A stretch of DNA of 64,000 nucleotides from Paenibacillus glacialis (GCF_001637205.1 NZ_LVJH01000029.1:1-64000); one strand, 5' to 3'; shown: positions 7,828-16,280, numbered from the stretch's first letter. Translations and numbers: made by a program. The notes: generated from the letters alone by a model not told the origin.

Positions 7828-8328
7828 ATGGTGAATATGGAGGCTGCAATTATTACCACTTTTCTTACCTCAACAGTAATAGCTACTCTAATTTCTAGTT
7901 ATGTTGCTAAGATAAGTAATGACAAAAATATGTCTTTAAAATACATAACTGAGGAACGGTCAGTATGGAGAAAGGTCATGAGGGAAACTACTTCAAAAAT
8001 CTGTTCTGGGAAATATGATGGAGATGATTTAAAAGAATTAGCTACAATGGTAATGGTGAGTCTGAACCCATTAGTTGAAAAAGGGAATAAGTTGGATTTA
8101 TATATAATCAAACTTCTAAAAGAAATTGAAAAAGGTGATCCCGATAAACAGATATTAGATGAATTTCGTGATTGTGTTAGCGTTTTGCTAAAGCATGATT
8201 GGGAAAGATCGAAAAATGAAACAAAGACACTACTCTTTAGAGATCCAGAGTCCTATATCAAAAAAAGAACACTAGGGAAATTCTATGAAGAAACGGAAAA
8301 AGATAACTCTCAAATTGAATCAAGATAA
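7828..8328 (+). CDS. Membrane-anchored protein with YITEERxxWR motif
   Basis: A 166-residue protein from ATG 7828 (AGAGAGG upstream). Residues 4-27 form one transmembrane helix. It is followed by LKYITEERSVWRKVMRE, a motif I associate with a common group of small single-anchor bacterial proteins of unknown role. The remaining cytoplasmic part is helical and charged. It pairs in size and layout with its upstream neighbour. Function is unknown; the motif assignment is from memory. Confidence 0.55.
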   Translation: MVNMEAAIITTFLTSTVIATLISSYVAKISNDKNMSLKYITEERSVWRKVMRETTSKICSGKYDGDDLKELATMVMVSLNPLVEKGNKLDLYIIKLLKEIEKGDPDKQILDEFRDCVSVLLKHDWERSKNETKTLLFRDPESYIKKRTLGKFYEETEKDNSQIESR

Positions 8329-8361
8329 AACGAATCATTCATGAATAGGAGATGGATTACG

Positions 8362-8532
8362 ATGCCAATGAAAATAATTATTGAGTTAATGGATGGAACA
8401 ATTTTGAAGACAAACACTGGTTACACAAGATTGTTCCCTGTGGGTGAAGATATTGAAAAATGTGGAGGTATTGAAATTGATGAAATATGGTATTTAAAGC
8501 ATACGATTAAGCTTATTAGAAAGAAAGAATGA
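8362..8532 (+). CDS. Small hypothetical protein, 56 residues
   Basis: ATG 8362 lies ten bases after AGGAG and is preferred over ATG 8341, which precedes that site. The protein is mostly beta-like (MKIIIELMDGTILKTNTGY) and ends IKLIRKKE. No motif is recognised. The 33-base gap to the upstream gene and 61 bases to the next suggest one transcript. Confidence 0.5.
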   Translation: MPMKIIIELMDGTILKTNTGYTRLFPVGEDIEKCGGIEIDEIWYLKHTIKLIRKKE

Positions 8533-8593
8533 AATGTGAGTTTTAAGAAGAAATTCGTTCTTGAAAATAGGTGGATTAGGGAGTGTGATAGAT

Positions 8594-8770
8594 ATGCATT
8601 GGAAAAAGTACATCATACTTGCAACTATCTTTATTCCTCTTGGAGTAATATCATTTCTCCTTCTACCTCTAGGAGAACGTTATGCTGTAATGGTGGTTCC
8701 TTTGTTATTTTGGTTATCTTATTACACATGGATAGGAGCCGAAAAGAAAAGAGATAAAGATAGCAGGTAG
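8594..8770 (+). CDS. Small two-helix membrane protein, 58 residues
   Basis: ATG 8594 follows AGGGAGTG by eight bases. The protein has two hydrophobic helices (IILATIFIPLGVISFLLLP and YAVMVVPLLFWLSYYTWI) and a charged tail KKRDKDSR. Length and layout recall small toxins, holin-like proteins or membrane-complex subunits, but nothing in the sequence decides between them. It is the third small membrane protein in this run. Confidence 0.5.
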   Translation: MHWKKYIILATIFIPLGVISFLLLPLGERYAVMVVPLLFWLSYYTWIGAEKKRDKDSR

Positions 8771-8838
8771 CAATTATCTTATAGATGCTAATATAAAATT
8801 ACATAAAACAAATATATCATTGAAAAGAAGGCGGTTAT

Positions 8839-9387
8839 ATGTTATCAAATAAGCAGGAAGAGAGTCTAAGTAAATTCATGAGTAAAATACTTAGGCACAC
8901 ACCAGAACAATTCGGAATTATTTTGGATCATGAAGGATACTGTGACGTTCAGGAATTAATTAAAGCGCTTCGTTCGGAGAACAGGTGGTCAGATATCGAA
9001 GAGGCAGACGTTATTCAAGTAGTAACGAACTGTGCAAAACAACGCTATGAGATTGTAAATGGTTATATTCGCGCTAATTATGGACACAGTGCAGGAAGAC
9101 TAGATTACCAAGAATCTGTCCCACCCACGGCTCTCTATCATGGAACTAATACAAAAGTTCTTAACAAGATTCTTATTGAGGGAATCAAACCTATGGGAAG
9201 AAAATATGTTCACTTGTCTGAGACGCTTGAATTCGCAACATTAGCAGGTAAAAGACGAGGAGAGCTGGTTATTCTTGAAGTAAACACTGCTGAAGCATTA
9301 GCAAACGGTGTGAAGTTTTATGTTGCAAATAATGGAGTATGGCTTGCTGATTTTGTGCCATCAAAATATTTAATGGAATTAAAATGA
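8839..9387 (+). CDS. kptA: RNA 2'-phosphotransferase KptA/Tpt1
   Basis: At 182 residues this is full length for the bacterial KptA family (E. coli about 184). Motifs in order: LSKFMSKILRHTPEQ (RH near residue 19), IRANYGHS (family form IRANQGHS; R and H catalytic), ALYHGT (NAD binding), YVHLS and the C-terminal VWLADFVPSKYL. The enzyme removes an internal 2'-phosphate from RNA by transferring it to NAD+. In yeast this finishes tRNA splicing; bacterial roles are unclear. The start ATG follows AAGAAGGCGG. It ends the intact co-oriented run of island genes, 68 bases after a small membrane protein gene. Confidence 0.9.
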   Translation: MLSNKQEESLSKFMSKILRHTPEQFGIILDHEGYCDVQELIKALRSENRWSDIEEADVIQVVTNCAKQRYEIVNGYIRANYGHSAGRLDYQESVPPTALYHGTNTKVLNKILIEGIKPMGRKYVHLSETLEFATLAGKRRGELVILEVNTAEALANGVKFYVANNGVWLADFVPSKYLMELK

Positions 9388-9422
9388 AACATACATTTCA
9401 CAATGGAAAGGAGGAGTTATTT

Positions 9423-10065
9423 TTGATTGAGTATATTGAGAAATTCGAAGGAATTATCATTATTTCTTGTATGAATGGGGTATTTATGATTGAGGAAGAA
9501 TTTCTAAAAAATCAATTAAGCCATTTTCTACTTTGAGGTGAAAACAATCTTACACTCCATTCAGCGACTTTTTAATGATTTAGATAGATTTGCGCTACTA
9601 TCAGCAAAAACCGATTTAAAACAATTAAATTTTACTCAGCATGAATTTTATCCTGACCGTACTGCTGTCTTTTTATTAATTTCGCCTAAATATCAATATG
9701 CTAATACAGAAGAAGCATTTGCTTTTATTTTTAATAAATGACTACACACAGCAAATGAGTGGGATATACTCAATTAACCTATTCACACTAATCTAGAATG
9801 GATAAAAGCATTAAAAGAAATATGGATTCCAGATAATTTTAGTTTGAAAGAATGTGTTACTCAAGAAGATCCTAATAAGTTTATGGAGTATATACGGACT
9901 GAATTTAAAATAGTAAGAGTACCGACTGATCTCAGTTCAGATTTACTTCAAAAAATAGAACCTGATTTAAAAGTAGCACATGTTCAAAAAAAATATTTAT
10001 ATAATAAATACTTTGGTGAAAGTAAAGATTACTATTTTTTGTATGAATGGGATTATTGCGACTAA
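9423..10065 (+). pseudogene. Decayed gene of unknown family
   Basis: TTG 9423, behind AGGAGG, opens a 37-codon frame (MIEYIEKFEGIIIISCMNGV, then FMIEEEFLKNQL). It stops at 9536, and the text continues in the +1 frame from 9538. That second frame is coding-like all the way to 10065 apart from two in-frame stops, TGA 9739 and TAA 9772 (FAFIFNK-stop-LHTANEWDILN-stop-PIHTNLEWIKALKEIW and onward to YFLYEWDYCD). One frameshift plus two nonsense codons point to a dead gene of about 210 codons. No family is recognised. Confidence 0.55.
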
Positions 10066-10162
10066 AAGGATCTTACAACGCCGCGATTACACGCTGTTAT
10101 GTGGAAGTTAGGTAATGAAAGACATGTTTCATTAAAAATTGTTGAAGGACGACGAGTGAGAA

Positions 10163-10633
10163 ATGGAATATTACTATATTGAGTTTGAATTCTGTAGTCA
10201 TGAAAGCCTATCCAGATTAATAGAAACTGCGGCTAAAATGCAATATGATAAGGAAAAAAACACGGAAGATATTGATAATAAATGGATCAAGTATTTTACA
10301 GAGCAAGAGCTAGATCGTTTCAATTGGCCAACTGAAGAAGAATATGAGGTTACGAGAAAGTTACTTGGGAATGTATATATAAAGGTTGTTCCTTCAAACG
10401 AGGATATGAAAGACGAGTGGGATATTTATTCGATGTTTGAAGCAATTAAAAATGGCGAATATGATATCATCGGAGTAAAGCACTATGGTGAAATGACTTA
10501 TCGGCTTGAAATTGATCCGCATTCATATCCATATGGTGGTATAAACTCACTCAAAAAACTTGTTACTTGTTATGGACATAAGCTGATTGCTGCTGATAAT
10601 GGGATTGGGAGAATTCAAGAGAATGATAAGTAG
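10163..10633 (+). CDS. Hypothetical acidic protein, immunity-like in character
   Basis: A 156-residue, acidic, soluble protein from ATG 10163, with GACGAG as a modest ribosome-binding site. Phrases such as FNWPTEEEYEV and RLEIDPHSYPYGG look conserved, but I do not recognise the family. Small acidic orphans next to YwqG-type genes are often toxin-immunity genes in Bacillales, but no toxin is seen here, so that is only a guess. Confidence 0.5.
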   Translation: MEYYYIEFEFCSHESLSRLIETAAKMQYDKEKNTEDIDNKWIKYFTEQELDRFNWPTEEEYEVTRKLLGNVYIKVVPSNEDMKDEWDIYSMFEAIKNGEYDIIGVKHYGEMTYRLEIDPHSYPYGGINSLKKLVTCYGHKLIAADNGIGRIQENDK

Positions 10634-10687
10634 TTTATGAATCATATTGAAATCGGGAGTCAAAGTTAAGGTGGAAGGGTGATAGAT

Positions 10688-11500
10688 ATGTTTGAAACCA
10701 TGAATTTTCCAAAAGAACTTGTACCTTTTAAAGAAAAATTTGAACGATCAATTAAGCCTACTATAAGAATAGTTACTGAAAAAAGACAAACAAGATTGCA
10801 AGAAAGTAAATTTGGTGGCAATCCATATTTGCCCAAAAATTTTGAATACCCACTGGATTCGCGTGGATTGCCTCTAATTTTATTAGCACAATTTAATTTT
10901 GAAGAAATGCCCCAAATAAAACCTTTTCCCCAAATAGGAATACTTCAATTTTACATATCTCAAAAAGAACATTTAGGGGTAAATTATAAAGATCAAATAG
11001 TACAAAAAGATTTTAAAGTATTATATTTTGATGAAATTATGGATAATGAGAGTGATTTAATATCAGATTTTAAATTTATCAAATACAACAAAGAATTCCC
11101 AATTCAAGCAGAGTGCTCTTTAAAATTTAGTATGGTAAATGAGTGCATTAATACTACTGATGAACTAGCATTTAATAAAATTTTCAATAAAGAACCAATT
11201 GATTTTTTTGAAGATGAAGAATTGTTCGAGGATGCAGATGATATTGAGAAGTATTTCAATTATTTTGCAAGTTTTGCACAGGGTCATAAAATAGGAGGTT
11301 ATCCTTATTTCATTCATAATGATCCTAGATATTATGATAACAGATATGAATCATTTGATACATTATTACTTCAAATAGATACAGATGAAAGTGAAACAGT
11401 CAGATATGGAATGCGAGGAGGAGTTGCGAATTTTTTAATTAATGAACAAGATTTAGCTAATAGTGATTTTTCGAGAGTAATGTATCACTGGAGAGATTAG
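10688..11500 (+). CDS. ywqG: YwqG family protein (DUF1963)
   Basis: The 270-residue protein carries the YwqG hallmarks. TRLQESKFGGNPYLPKNFEY (about residues 36-55) is followed by LPLILLAQFNFEEMP, IGILQFYIS and a C-terminal HKIGGYPYFIHNDPR and LLLQIDTD. ATG 10688 lies eight bases after GGAAGGG and is preferred over GTG 10679. The biochemical role of the family is unknown. In B. subtilis a member lies near a polymorphic-toxin locus. Base composition is as AT-rich as the rest of the island. Confidence 0.85.
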   Translation: MFETMNFPKELVPFKEKFERSIKPTIRIVTEKRQTRLQESKFGGNPYLPKNFEYPLDSRGLPLILLAQFNFEEMPQIKPFPQIGILQFYISQKEHLGVNYKDQIVQKDFKVLYFDEIMDNESDLISDFKFIKYNKEFPIQAECSLKFSMVNECINTTDELAFNKIFNKEPIDFFEDEELFEDADDIEKYFNYFASFAQGHKIGGYPYFIHNDPRYYDNRYESFDTLLLQIDTDESETVRYGMRGGVANFLINEQDLANSDFSRVMYHWRD

Positions 11501-11702
11501 TAGAAGTTAATGGTACACATAATTATGGGTCGGAAGATCGGGTGACATCTTAACCCTATAGAAAATTTAAGAAATGGGGTAAAGGTACCAACAAATAGTC
11601 GGTATCTAATTATATTGTTAATAAAATGCAAGTTTCATATATTTTCAATAATTCTTATATATCTAAGTCTTTATATCAAAAATTACGGAGGTTTATTGGT
11701 AA

Positions 11703-11804
11703 ATGACAAAAACACATGTAGGAGAAGTGCGAAACCTATCAAGGAGGTATATGCTTTCTTTTAACAAAAAATATAAATTTAATATTTCACTTGCGGAACA
11801 GTGA
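11703..11804 (+). CDS. Possible small peptide of 33 residues
   Basis: ATG 11703 follows GGAGG by about 12 bases, and the frame ends in GTGA, overlapping the next GTG start. The peptide (MTKTHVGEVRNLSRRYMLSF, then basic and aromatic residues) has no recognised motif. It may be a coupled leader for the next gene or a decayed 5' part of it. The 200 bases before it (11501-11702) hold no frame or clear structure. Confidence 0.25.
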   Translation: MTKTHVGEVRNLSRRYMLSFNKKYKFNISLAEQ

Positions 11805-12558
11805 ACAAGGATGGAACTCGAACAGCTTTGGATTTGTCATCTGGTAAAGAATATGAATGGGCTGAGGCGAGAGATAATACGTTCTGTTTTAGCAGTTACA
11901 ATACTGATATTAAAATGAGGATGCTGAACATATTTAATGAACCTGCTCACGAAGATACTACAATAAAGCAGGAAATTTTTGAGTACAAGTATATGAATGA
12001 TTTCAAACAGTCTACAGTTGATGAACAAACCTCTTTAGATGTGAAACAAGCATATGGTAGATATCTAGATAGTCAGATTTTCATAAGATTACATGGAAGT
12101 ACTAATGAATATGTAAATCATATCTCTTTTGATCAAGTATATTTCTTTCAGCGCTTAGATAATAAGACATTTGTTAAAACAGAGTATGTAGACTATGAGA
12201 CTAATTTAACCTTTGAGGAGATACAAAAAAAATAAGAAAATTATCTCTTAATCTGTTCCAGTTAATCAATTCCGATCAAATAGTTAATCTAAAGCTAATC
12301 AAACAATATGATGAAGAAGAGATCACCATTGAAGATATCAAGTGTATTCTACATTTTGACACACAATATTTCACAGAAATAAAAAGGAAAGTCCCTAAAA
12401 AGAAAGGATATATGAAGCTAGTAGTTCATTATGCCGACGAAGAACCCTCTATGACTCGTGAAGAATTTGATAAGGCTATCTCCGATTGCAATGAAATATT
12501 GGTTAATAATTTCATGAGAAATAATAGGATGAATTTTATAAAGGAAGGTGAACCATAG
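11801..12558 (+). pseudogene. Frameshifted gene of unknown family, broken in a run of eight A
   Basis: GTG 11801 opens a 144-codon frame (VNKDGTRTALDLSSGKEYEW, ending FEEIQKK) that stops at 12235 directly after CAAAAAAAATAAG. The -1 frame takes over at the A run. It reads IRKLSLNLFQLINSDQIV, later KRKVPKKKGYMKLVVHYADE, and ends NFIKEGEP at 12558, without a start codon of its own. The two halves join naturally into about 250 residues. The start also lacks a good ribosome-binding site. It is a pseudogene, a phase-variable gene or a sequencing error in the homopolymer. Confidence 0.5.
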
Positions 12559-12560
12559 GA

Positions 12561-12731
12561 GTGACTATATGGTTATACCTACATATAGAAAGTAAAACCT
12601 GCACTGTTGGCTGTATTCCGGATATTAACGATGAGGAAGCAATAGTGAAAGAAGCTAAATCAACTATTTCTGCAATGGACGACTTCCAAGATAATATTGA
12701 GATTATCGGAATGATGAAAGTACAGAATTAA
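12561..12731 (+). CDS. Small hypothetical protein, 56 residues
   Basis: GTG 12561 follows GAAGGTG by ten bases and lies two bases after the previous stop. The protein reads MTIWLYLHIESKTCTVGCIP and continues with an acidic helical region (DEEAIVKEAKSTISAMDDF). It is coherent and could be translated with the broken gene upstream. No family is recognised. It is the last gene before IS copy B. Confidence 0.4.
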   Translation: MTIWLYLHIESKTCTVGCIPDINDEEAIVKEAKSTISAMDDFQDNIEIIGMMKVQN

Positions 12732-12799
12732 TATTTATTAGAAGTTTAAGCCTTGAGACAAATAAAATGTACCCTTTGTAAAGGACAATTTAAAAAAGA

Positions 12800-13734
12800 C
12801 TAGGCAATTTGAAGAAGGTGATTTCTGTATTGTACAGGAGTCATCCTAGTTAAATTCCACTGATATCTGAAATGATTGTAGTAGATCATAAAACTCTTAA
12901 TTTACTTCTTCAATTGATCCAGTGTTTCGCAAGGTTTGATGGTAGCTTCATCTTTGAAATTCCCGAAAAATGATTCTTGCCGAGCGTTATCCCAACAGTT
13001 ACCTCGTCGTGACATAGATTGTCCTAAACCGTATTTTTTCACAAGTTTTTGAAAAGTGGGGTTAGTATAGTGAAAGCCTTGGTCAGAGTGGATGAAGGCA
13101 CCTTCTGCTAATTGAACATGGCGATTATTTTTCAACTTGAGTAACGTGGCGGTGGCGATATCTAGTGTGATACGGTATGACACCTGGTAAGCCAGTATTT
13201 CGTTTGTTGATGCATCTTTTACAGTAGATAAATAAGCCTTCTAGCCATTACCATAAAATAAATACGTAATGTCTGTTAGAAGCACCTTTCCAGGTATATC
13301 CTGCTTGAATTGACGGTTTAATTGGTTCGATAGCGTTCGGTGTTCCTTCGTTGCCTTCGCCATTTGGCGGTAAGGATTGGCTTGGCGAATTGAGCAAATG
13401 ATGCCATATTTTTTCATAATATGTCGGATGCGTTTTAAGTTGTATACGGTGTTGAATTGACCTGCTAATGTCATTTTTTTTTGGCGTACACCCTTTCTAC
13501 GTCTACGATAGCGGAAGGCTTTAAGGATGATCTCCTTCACAAGATTGTCCTGCTTCTCTCGCTTGGTTCAGCGTTCTTGTGATGCCACAGAGAAGTAGTG
13601 ATAGTATCCTGAACGCGACACACCAGCTACTTTACATAAATAGCTAATTTTATTTTTTAGTTTAAATTTTGAGTCAACGAATTGGATCAGTTGGAACTTC
13701 TCATCACTCCTTATTTTGATTTCTTTCTCATCAT
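12800..13734 (-). pseudogene. Broken IS3-family OrfB, copy B
   Basis: The integrase core is readable with all three catalytic positions (LLTDITYLF, FIHSDQGFHY, RQESFFGNFK). An in-frame TAG at about 13241 splits it where copy A has Lys, and a second stop after DQLKK at 12902 removes the C-terminus. A third lies in the N-terminal region upstream of MKEIILKAFRYRRR. The gene is therefore inactive. It retains the RRRRKGV segment deleted from copy A. Confidence 0.8.
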
Positions 13735-14133
13735 CCTCTCTGCCATTTCGAGCTTTTTTAGTAATTCATTCTCTGCTTTGAGTAAATTGTTTTGTGCCTC
13801 TAACCGAGTATATTTCTCCTCTAAGGACAGTTCCCGTTCACTTGGTCTACCTGAATTACCTTTGCGTGTATCTTTAAGACCTTCTAATCAATCTCTTCGA
13901 TACGCGGATCTCCAACGTTTCGTAGCTGAGTGCATACGATCCATCCCGAGGCTCTCAACATCGAAGCCACATTCTTCGAAGATTTGTCTCGGTAACTTTC
14001 CCTTTTCATATTCAGCGATGAAGATACGTTTGAATTCATCTGTGTAAGTAATACCTTTTTCACTTATATTTTTCACGAATGGGCTCGCAATTAGAGGTTT
14101 GATTTCCTTCTTATTAAATAATTTATGACTCAG
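13711..14133 (-). pseudogene. Broken IS3-family OrfA, copy B
   Basis: The expected start at 14133 is CTG rather than the ATG found in copy A. The frame reads SHKLFNKKEIKPLIASPFV, then GITYTDEFKRIFIAEYEKG, and stops at TGA near 13888 just after WRSAYRRD. Beyond that it is open again to 13711 (LEAQNNLLKAENELLKKL). It has both a lost start and a nonsense codon. Confidence 0.8.
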
Positions 14134-14175
14134 TATGAATCACTCCGTATTCTTTTTTTCATTATATAGAAAAAT

Positions 14176-14218
14176 ACCCTATAGAGTAGACTTTTTTAAA
14201 GTGTCTACTCTATAGGGT
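14176..14218. repeat. Subterminal perfect hairpin of IS copy B
   Basis: The arms ACCCTATAGAGTAGAC (14176-14191) and GTCTACTCTATAGGGT (14203-14218) are perfectly complementary around the same 11-base loop as in copy A. The single A-to-G change in one arm is matched by a T-to-C change in the other, so pairing is kept. Confidence 0.75.
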
Positions 14219-14223
14219 GAATT

Positions 14224-14375
14224 TTAATCGCCAATGTGGTCTATTTCTTTGTTTCTATTTAATTGTAGTATCTGAACAATCCGTTCTAAGTTAGCAATAT
14301 CATCGAAAGGAATCCACGATGGGTCTTAGTGACGTTCTTATATTTACGGTTATCACGGCTATAGAATAGAACACC
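14224..14375 (-). pseudogene. C-terminal gene remnant next to IS copy B
   Basis: On the minus strand a frame reads PGVLFYSRDNRKYKNVTKTH and RGFLS, then shifts by one base into DDIANLERIVQILQLNRNKE, ending IDHIGD before TAA at 14224. It appears to be the tail of a broken gene whose upstream part is gone. Its family is not recognised. It lies between IS copy B and yifB. Confidence 0.35.
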
Positions 14376-14383
14376 TGGATATA

Positions 14384-15994
14384 TCACGTTACTTCCTCTG
14401 CCTGATTCTGTTGCCGATCCAAATTCCGATATTGAATGGCTTCTGCGACATGCGAAGATCCGATGGTATCTTTGGCATCTAGATCTGCGATCGTCCTCGC
14501 TAATTTTAGAATTCTGTCATAAGCTCGCATGCTGAGACCAAGAGCCTCCAACGTTTCTTGTAGCATCGTTGCTGTATCAGACGAGAGCGCTGCAAAGTTA
14601 CGAAGATGTCTACCCCCTAATTCACTATTGTAGGAGAAAGGTAAGTGGCGGTAACGTCGTAGTTGGATACGATGTGCTAACATTACACGTTCTCTCATTT
14701 CTTCCGAAGATAAACTAAAGGTCTCTTTAGTCCACTCTTTGGGCCGTGGAACATCCACTTGAAGGTCAATTCTATCTAATAAAGGACCGGATATTTTGGC
14801 TCGATAGCTTGCAATACGAGTACTACTACAAGTACAACGGTGCTCAGGATGATCGCTTCCGAGATAGCCACACGGACATGGATTCATTGAAGCGCATAAC
14901 ATGAAGTGTGCTGGAAATGTATGAACTGCGCGAGCACGACTAATCGTTACAGCACGGTCTTCTAAAGGTTGGCGTAATACTTCTAATACATTACGAGAGA
15001 ACTCAGGCAGTTCATCTAGAAATAATATTCCACGGTGGGCAAGACTGACTTCTCCTGGTTTAGGAATAGTTCCCCCTCCGATGAGTCCTCCTGAGGAAAT
15101 CGTATGGTGAGGCGAGCGGAAGGGACGCTGTTTCAGCAAGCCTGTGGATGGTTCTTTTAATTTGCCAGCCGCACTGAAAATTTTGGTCGTCTCTAGAGAT
15201 TCTTGTTCGGTTAAAGCAGGTAGAATGGTAGGTAGACGTTTGATGAGCATCGTTTTACCAGTACCCGGAGGACCGATAAGTACAATATTATGCATACCAG
15301 CGGCAGCGATGGTGAGTGCTCGCTTTACGTGTTGTTGTCCTAATACATCGCTATAATCTTCATAACTGGCAGAGTAGATATAGGAAGCTGATAATATAGG
15401 CGTAGAGGACGGTGATTTGCGGAGAAAGTCCAATGAATGAAGAATGACAGGGGGATCTGATTCCTTTCTCCCAGCCTTGGGTAGTAGAATGCCACCGGGG
15501 TACAACAATTCTCTGAGGTGTCCTAGGCTATAGACATTTATTTCTTTGATTAAATCTGCCTCGGCACCATTCTCTTCGGGTAATAGAACCGCATTAAACC
15601 CTTCTTGCTTCGCACGATCTACCATAGATAGAACGCCTGACACCGGTCTCAAAGTCCCATCTAATGCAAGCTCACCGATCATCAGTAATCGGATATCAGA
15701 AGGAAGAACAATCTGCCCACTGGTAACCAGAATACCTAGCGCTATGGCTAAATCGAATGCTGAACCTTCCTTGCGGAGGTCGGCTGGCGCTAAGTTGATC
15801 GTAACTCTTTGATTGGGAAATCGAAATCCACAGTTCTTGATGGCTGCTCGAACTCTTTCAACAGCTTCACGGATGGCAGAGTCAGGAAGACCAATAATAG
15901 AAGTCTGTGGTAGCCCATTTGAAATATCCACTTCGACTTGAATGATCACGCCATCGATGCCATATAAACAAGCGCTAAACATTTTTCCGTACAT
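14384..15994 (-). CDS. yifB: YifB/ComM family Mg-chelatase-like AAA ATPase
   Basis: A 536-residue protein from ATG 15994 (GAGAGGTG nine bases upstream); the longer frame to 16081 lacks a ribosome-binding site. The N-terminal domain (about residues 20-140) is the Lon-S16-like fold of the family, with LPQTSIIGLPDSAIREAVER. The AAA core has Walker A GPPGTGKT and Walker B GILFLDELPEF. A cysteine-rich insert (NPCPCGYLG, HRCTCS) follows, then the C-terminal Mg-chelatase lid domain (LGLSMRAYDRILKLARTIAD). Gram-negative ComM is a helicase assisting integration of transforming DNA; this gene is near dprA, which also acts in transformation. It diverges from sucC. Confidence 0.92.
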   Translation of the reverse strand: MYGKMFSACLYGIDGVIIQVEVDISNGLPQTSIIGLPDSAIREAVERVRAAIKNCGFRFPNQRVTINLAPADLRKEGSAFDLAIALGILVTSGQIVLPSDIRLLMIGELALDGTLRPVSGVLSMVDRAKQEGFNAVLLPEENGAEADLIKEINVYSLGHLRELLYPGGILLPKAGRKESDPPVILHSLDFLRKSPSSTPILSASYIYSASYEDYSDVLGQQHVKRALTIAAAGMHNIVLIGPPGTGKTMLIKRLPTILPALTEQESLETTKIFSAAGKLKEPSTGLLKQRPFRSPHHTISSGGLIGGGTIPKPGEVSLAHRGILFLDELPEFSRNVLEVLRQPLEDRAVTISRARAVHTFPAHFMLCASMNPCPCGYLGSDHPEHRCTCSSTRIASYRAKISGPLLDRIDLQVDVPRPKEWTKETFSLSSEEMRERVMLAHRIQLRRYRHLPFSYNSELGGRHLRNFAALSSDTATMLQETLEALGLSMRAYDRILKLARTIADLDAKDTIGSSHVAEAIQYRNLDRQQNQAEEVT

Positions 15995-16280
15995 AAATAA
16001 AAACACCTCTCTTCTATATAAGTAGATACGTCGGAGAACGTATACTTTACTAGAAAAAAGGTGCTTCCTTTTTTTGTGCAAATGGAATGATTAGATAAAT
16101 CTTAGATCGAATAGAAAGATTTGTCAAACTAGCGGATGATGACTTAAATTTAGGAAGGTGTCCCTCCGATTAGATATAATAATCAGTAGAAACAAGTTAT
16201 ATTTACTTATTTTACCAATTGTTCGCAATAAGGGATGAAACCGATATCAAAAGAGTGTCTATTTGATGTCCATATATTAA

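Larger units (their letters stand above)
12768..14221 (-). mobile_element. Decayed IS3-family element, copy B (island right flank)
   Basis: The right end TGTACCCTTTGTAAAGGACA starts at 12768 and is identical to that of copy A. The left end near 14221 reads TTCACCCTATAGAGTAGACA going inward. It is about 35 bases longer than copy A because it keeps a segment that copy A has lost. Both transposase genes carry nonsense codons. It lies in direct orientation to copy A, 8.1 kb away. Confidence 0.85.

Noticed and set aside
8536..8757. 73-codon frame overlapping the small membrane protein gene
   Set aside because: It overlaps the better-supported 58-residue two-helix frame and has unlikely composition (Ser/Arg/His rich with no ribosome-binding site).
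15144..15812. Plus-strand frames inside yifB
   Set aside because: They are shadows of a clearly conserved minus-strand gene and have no ribosome-binding sites.
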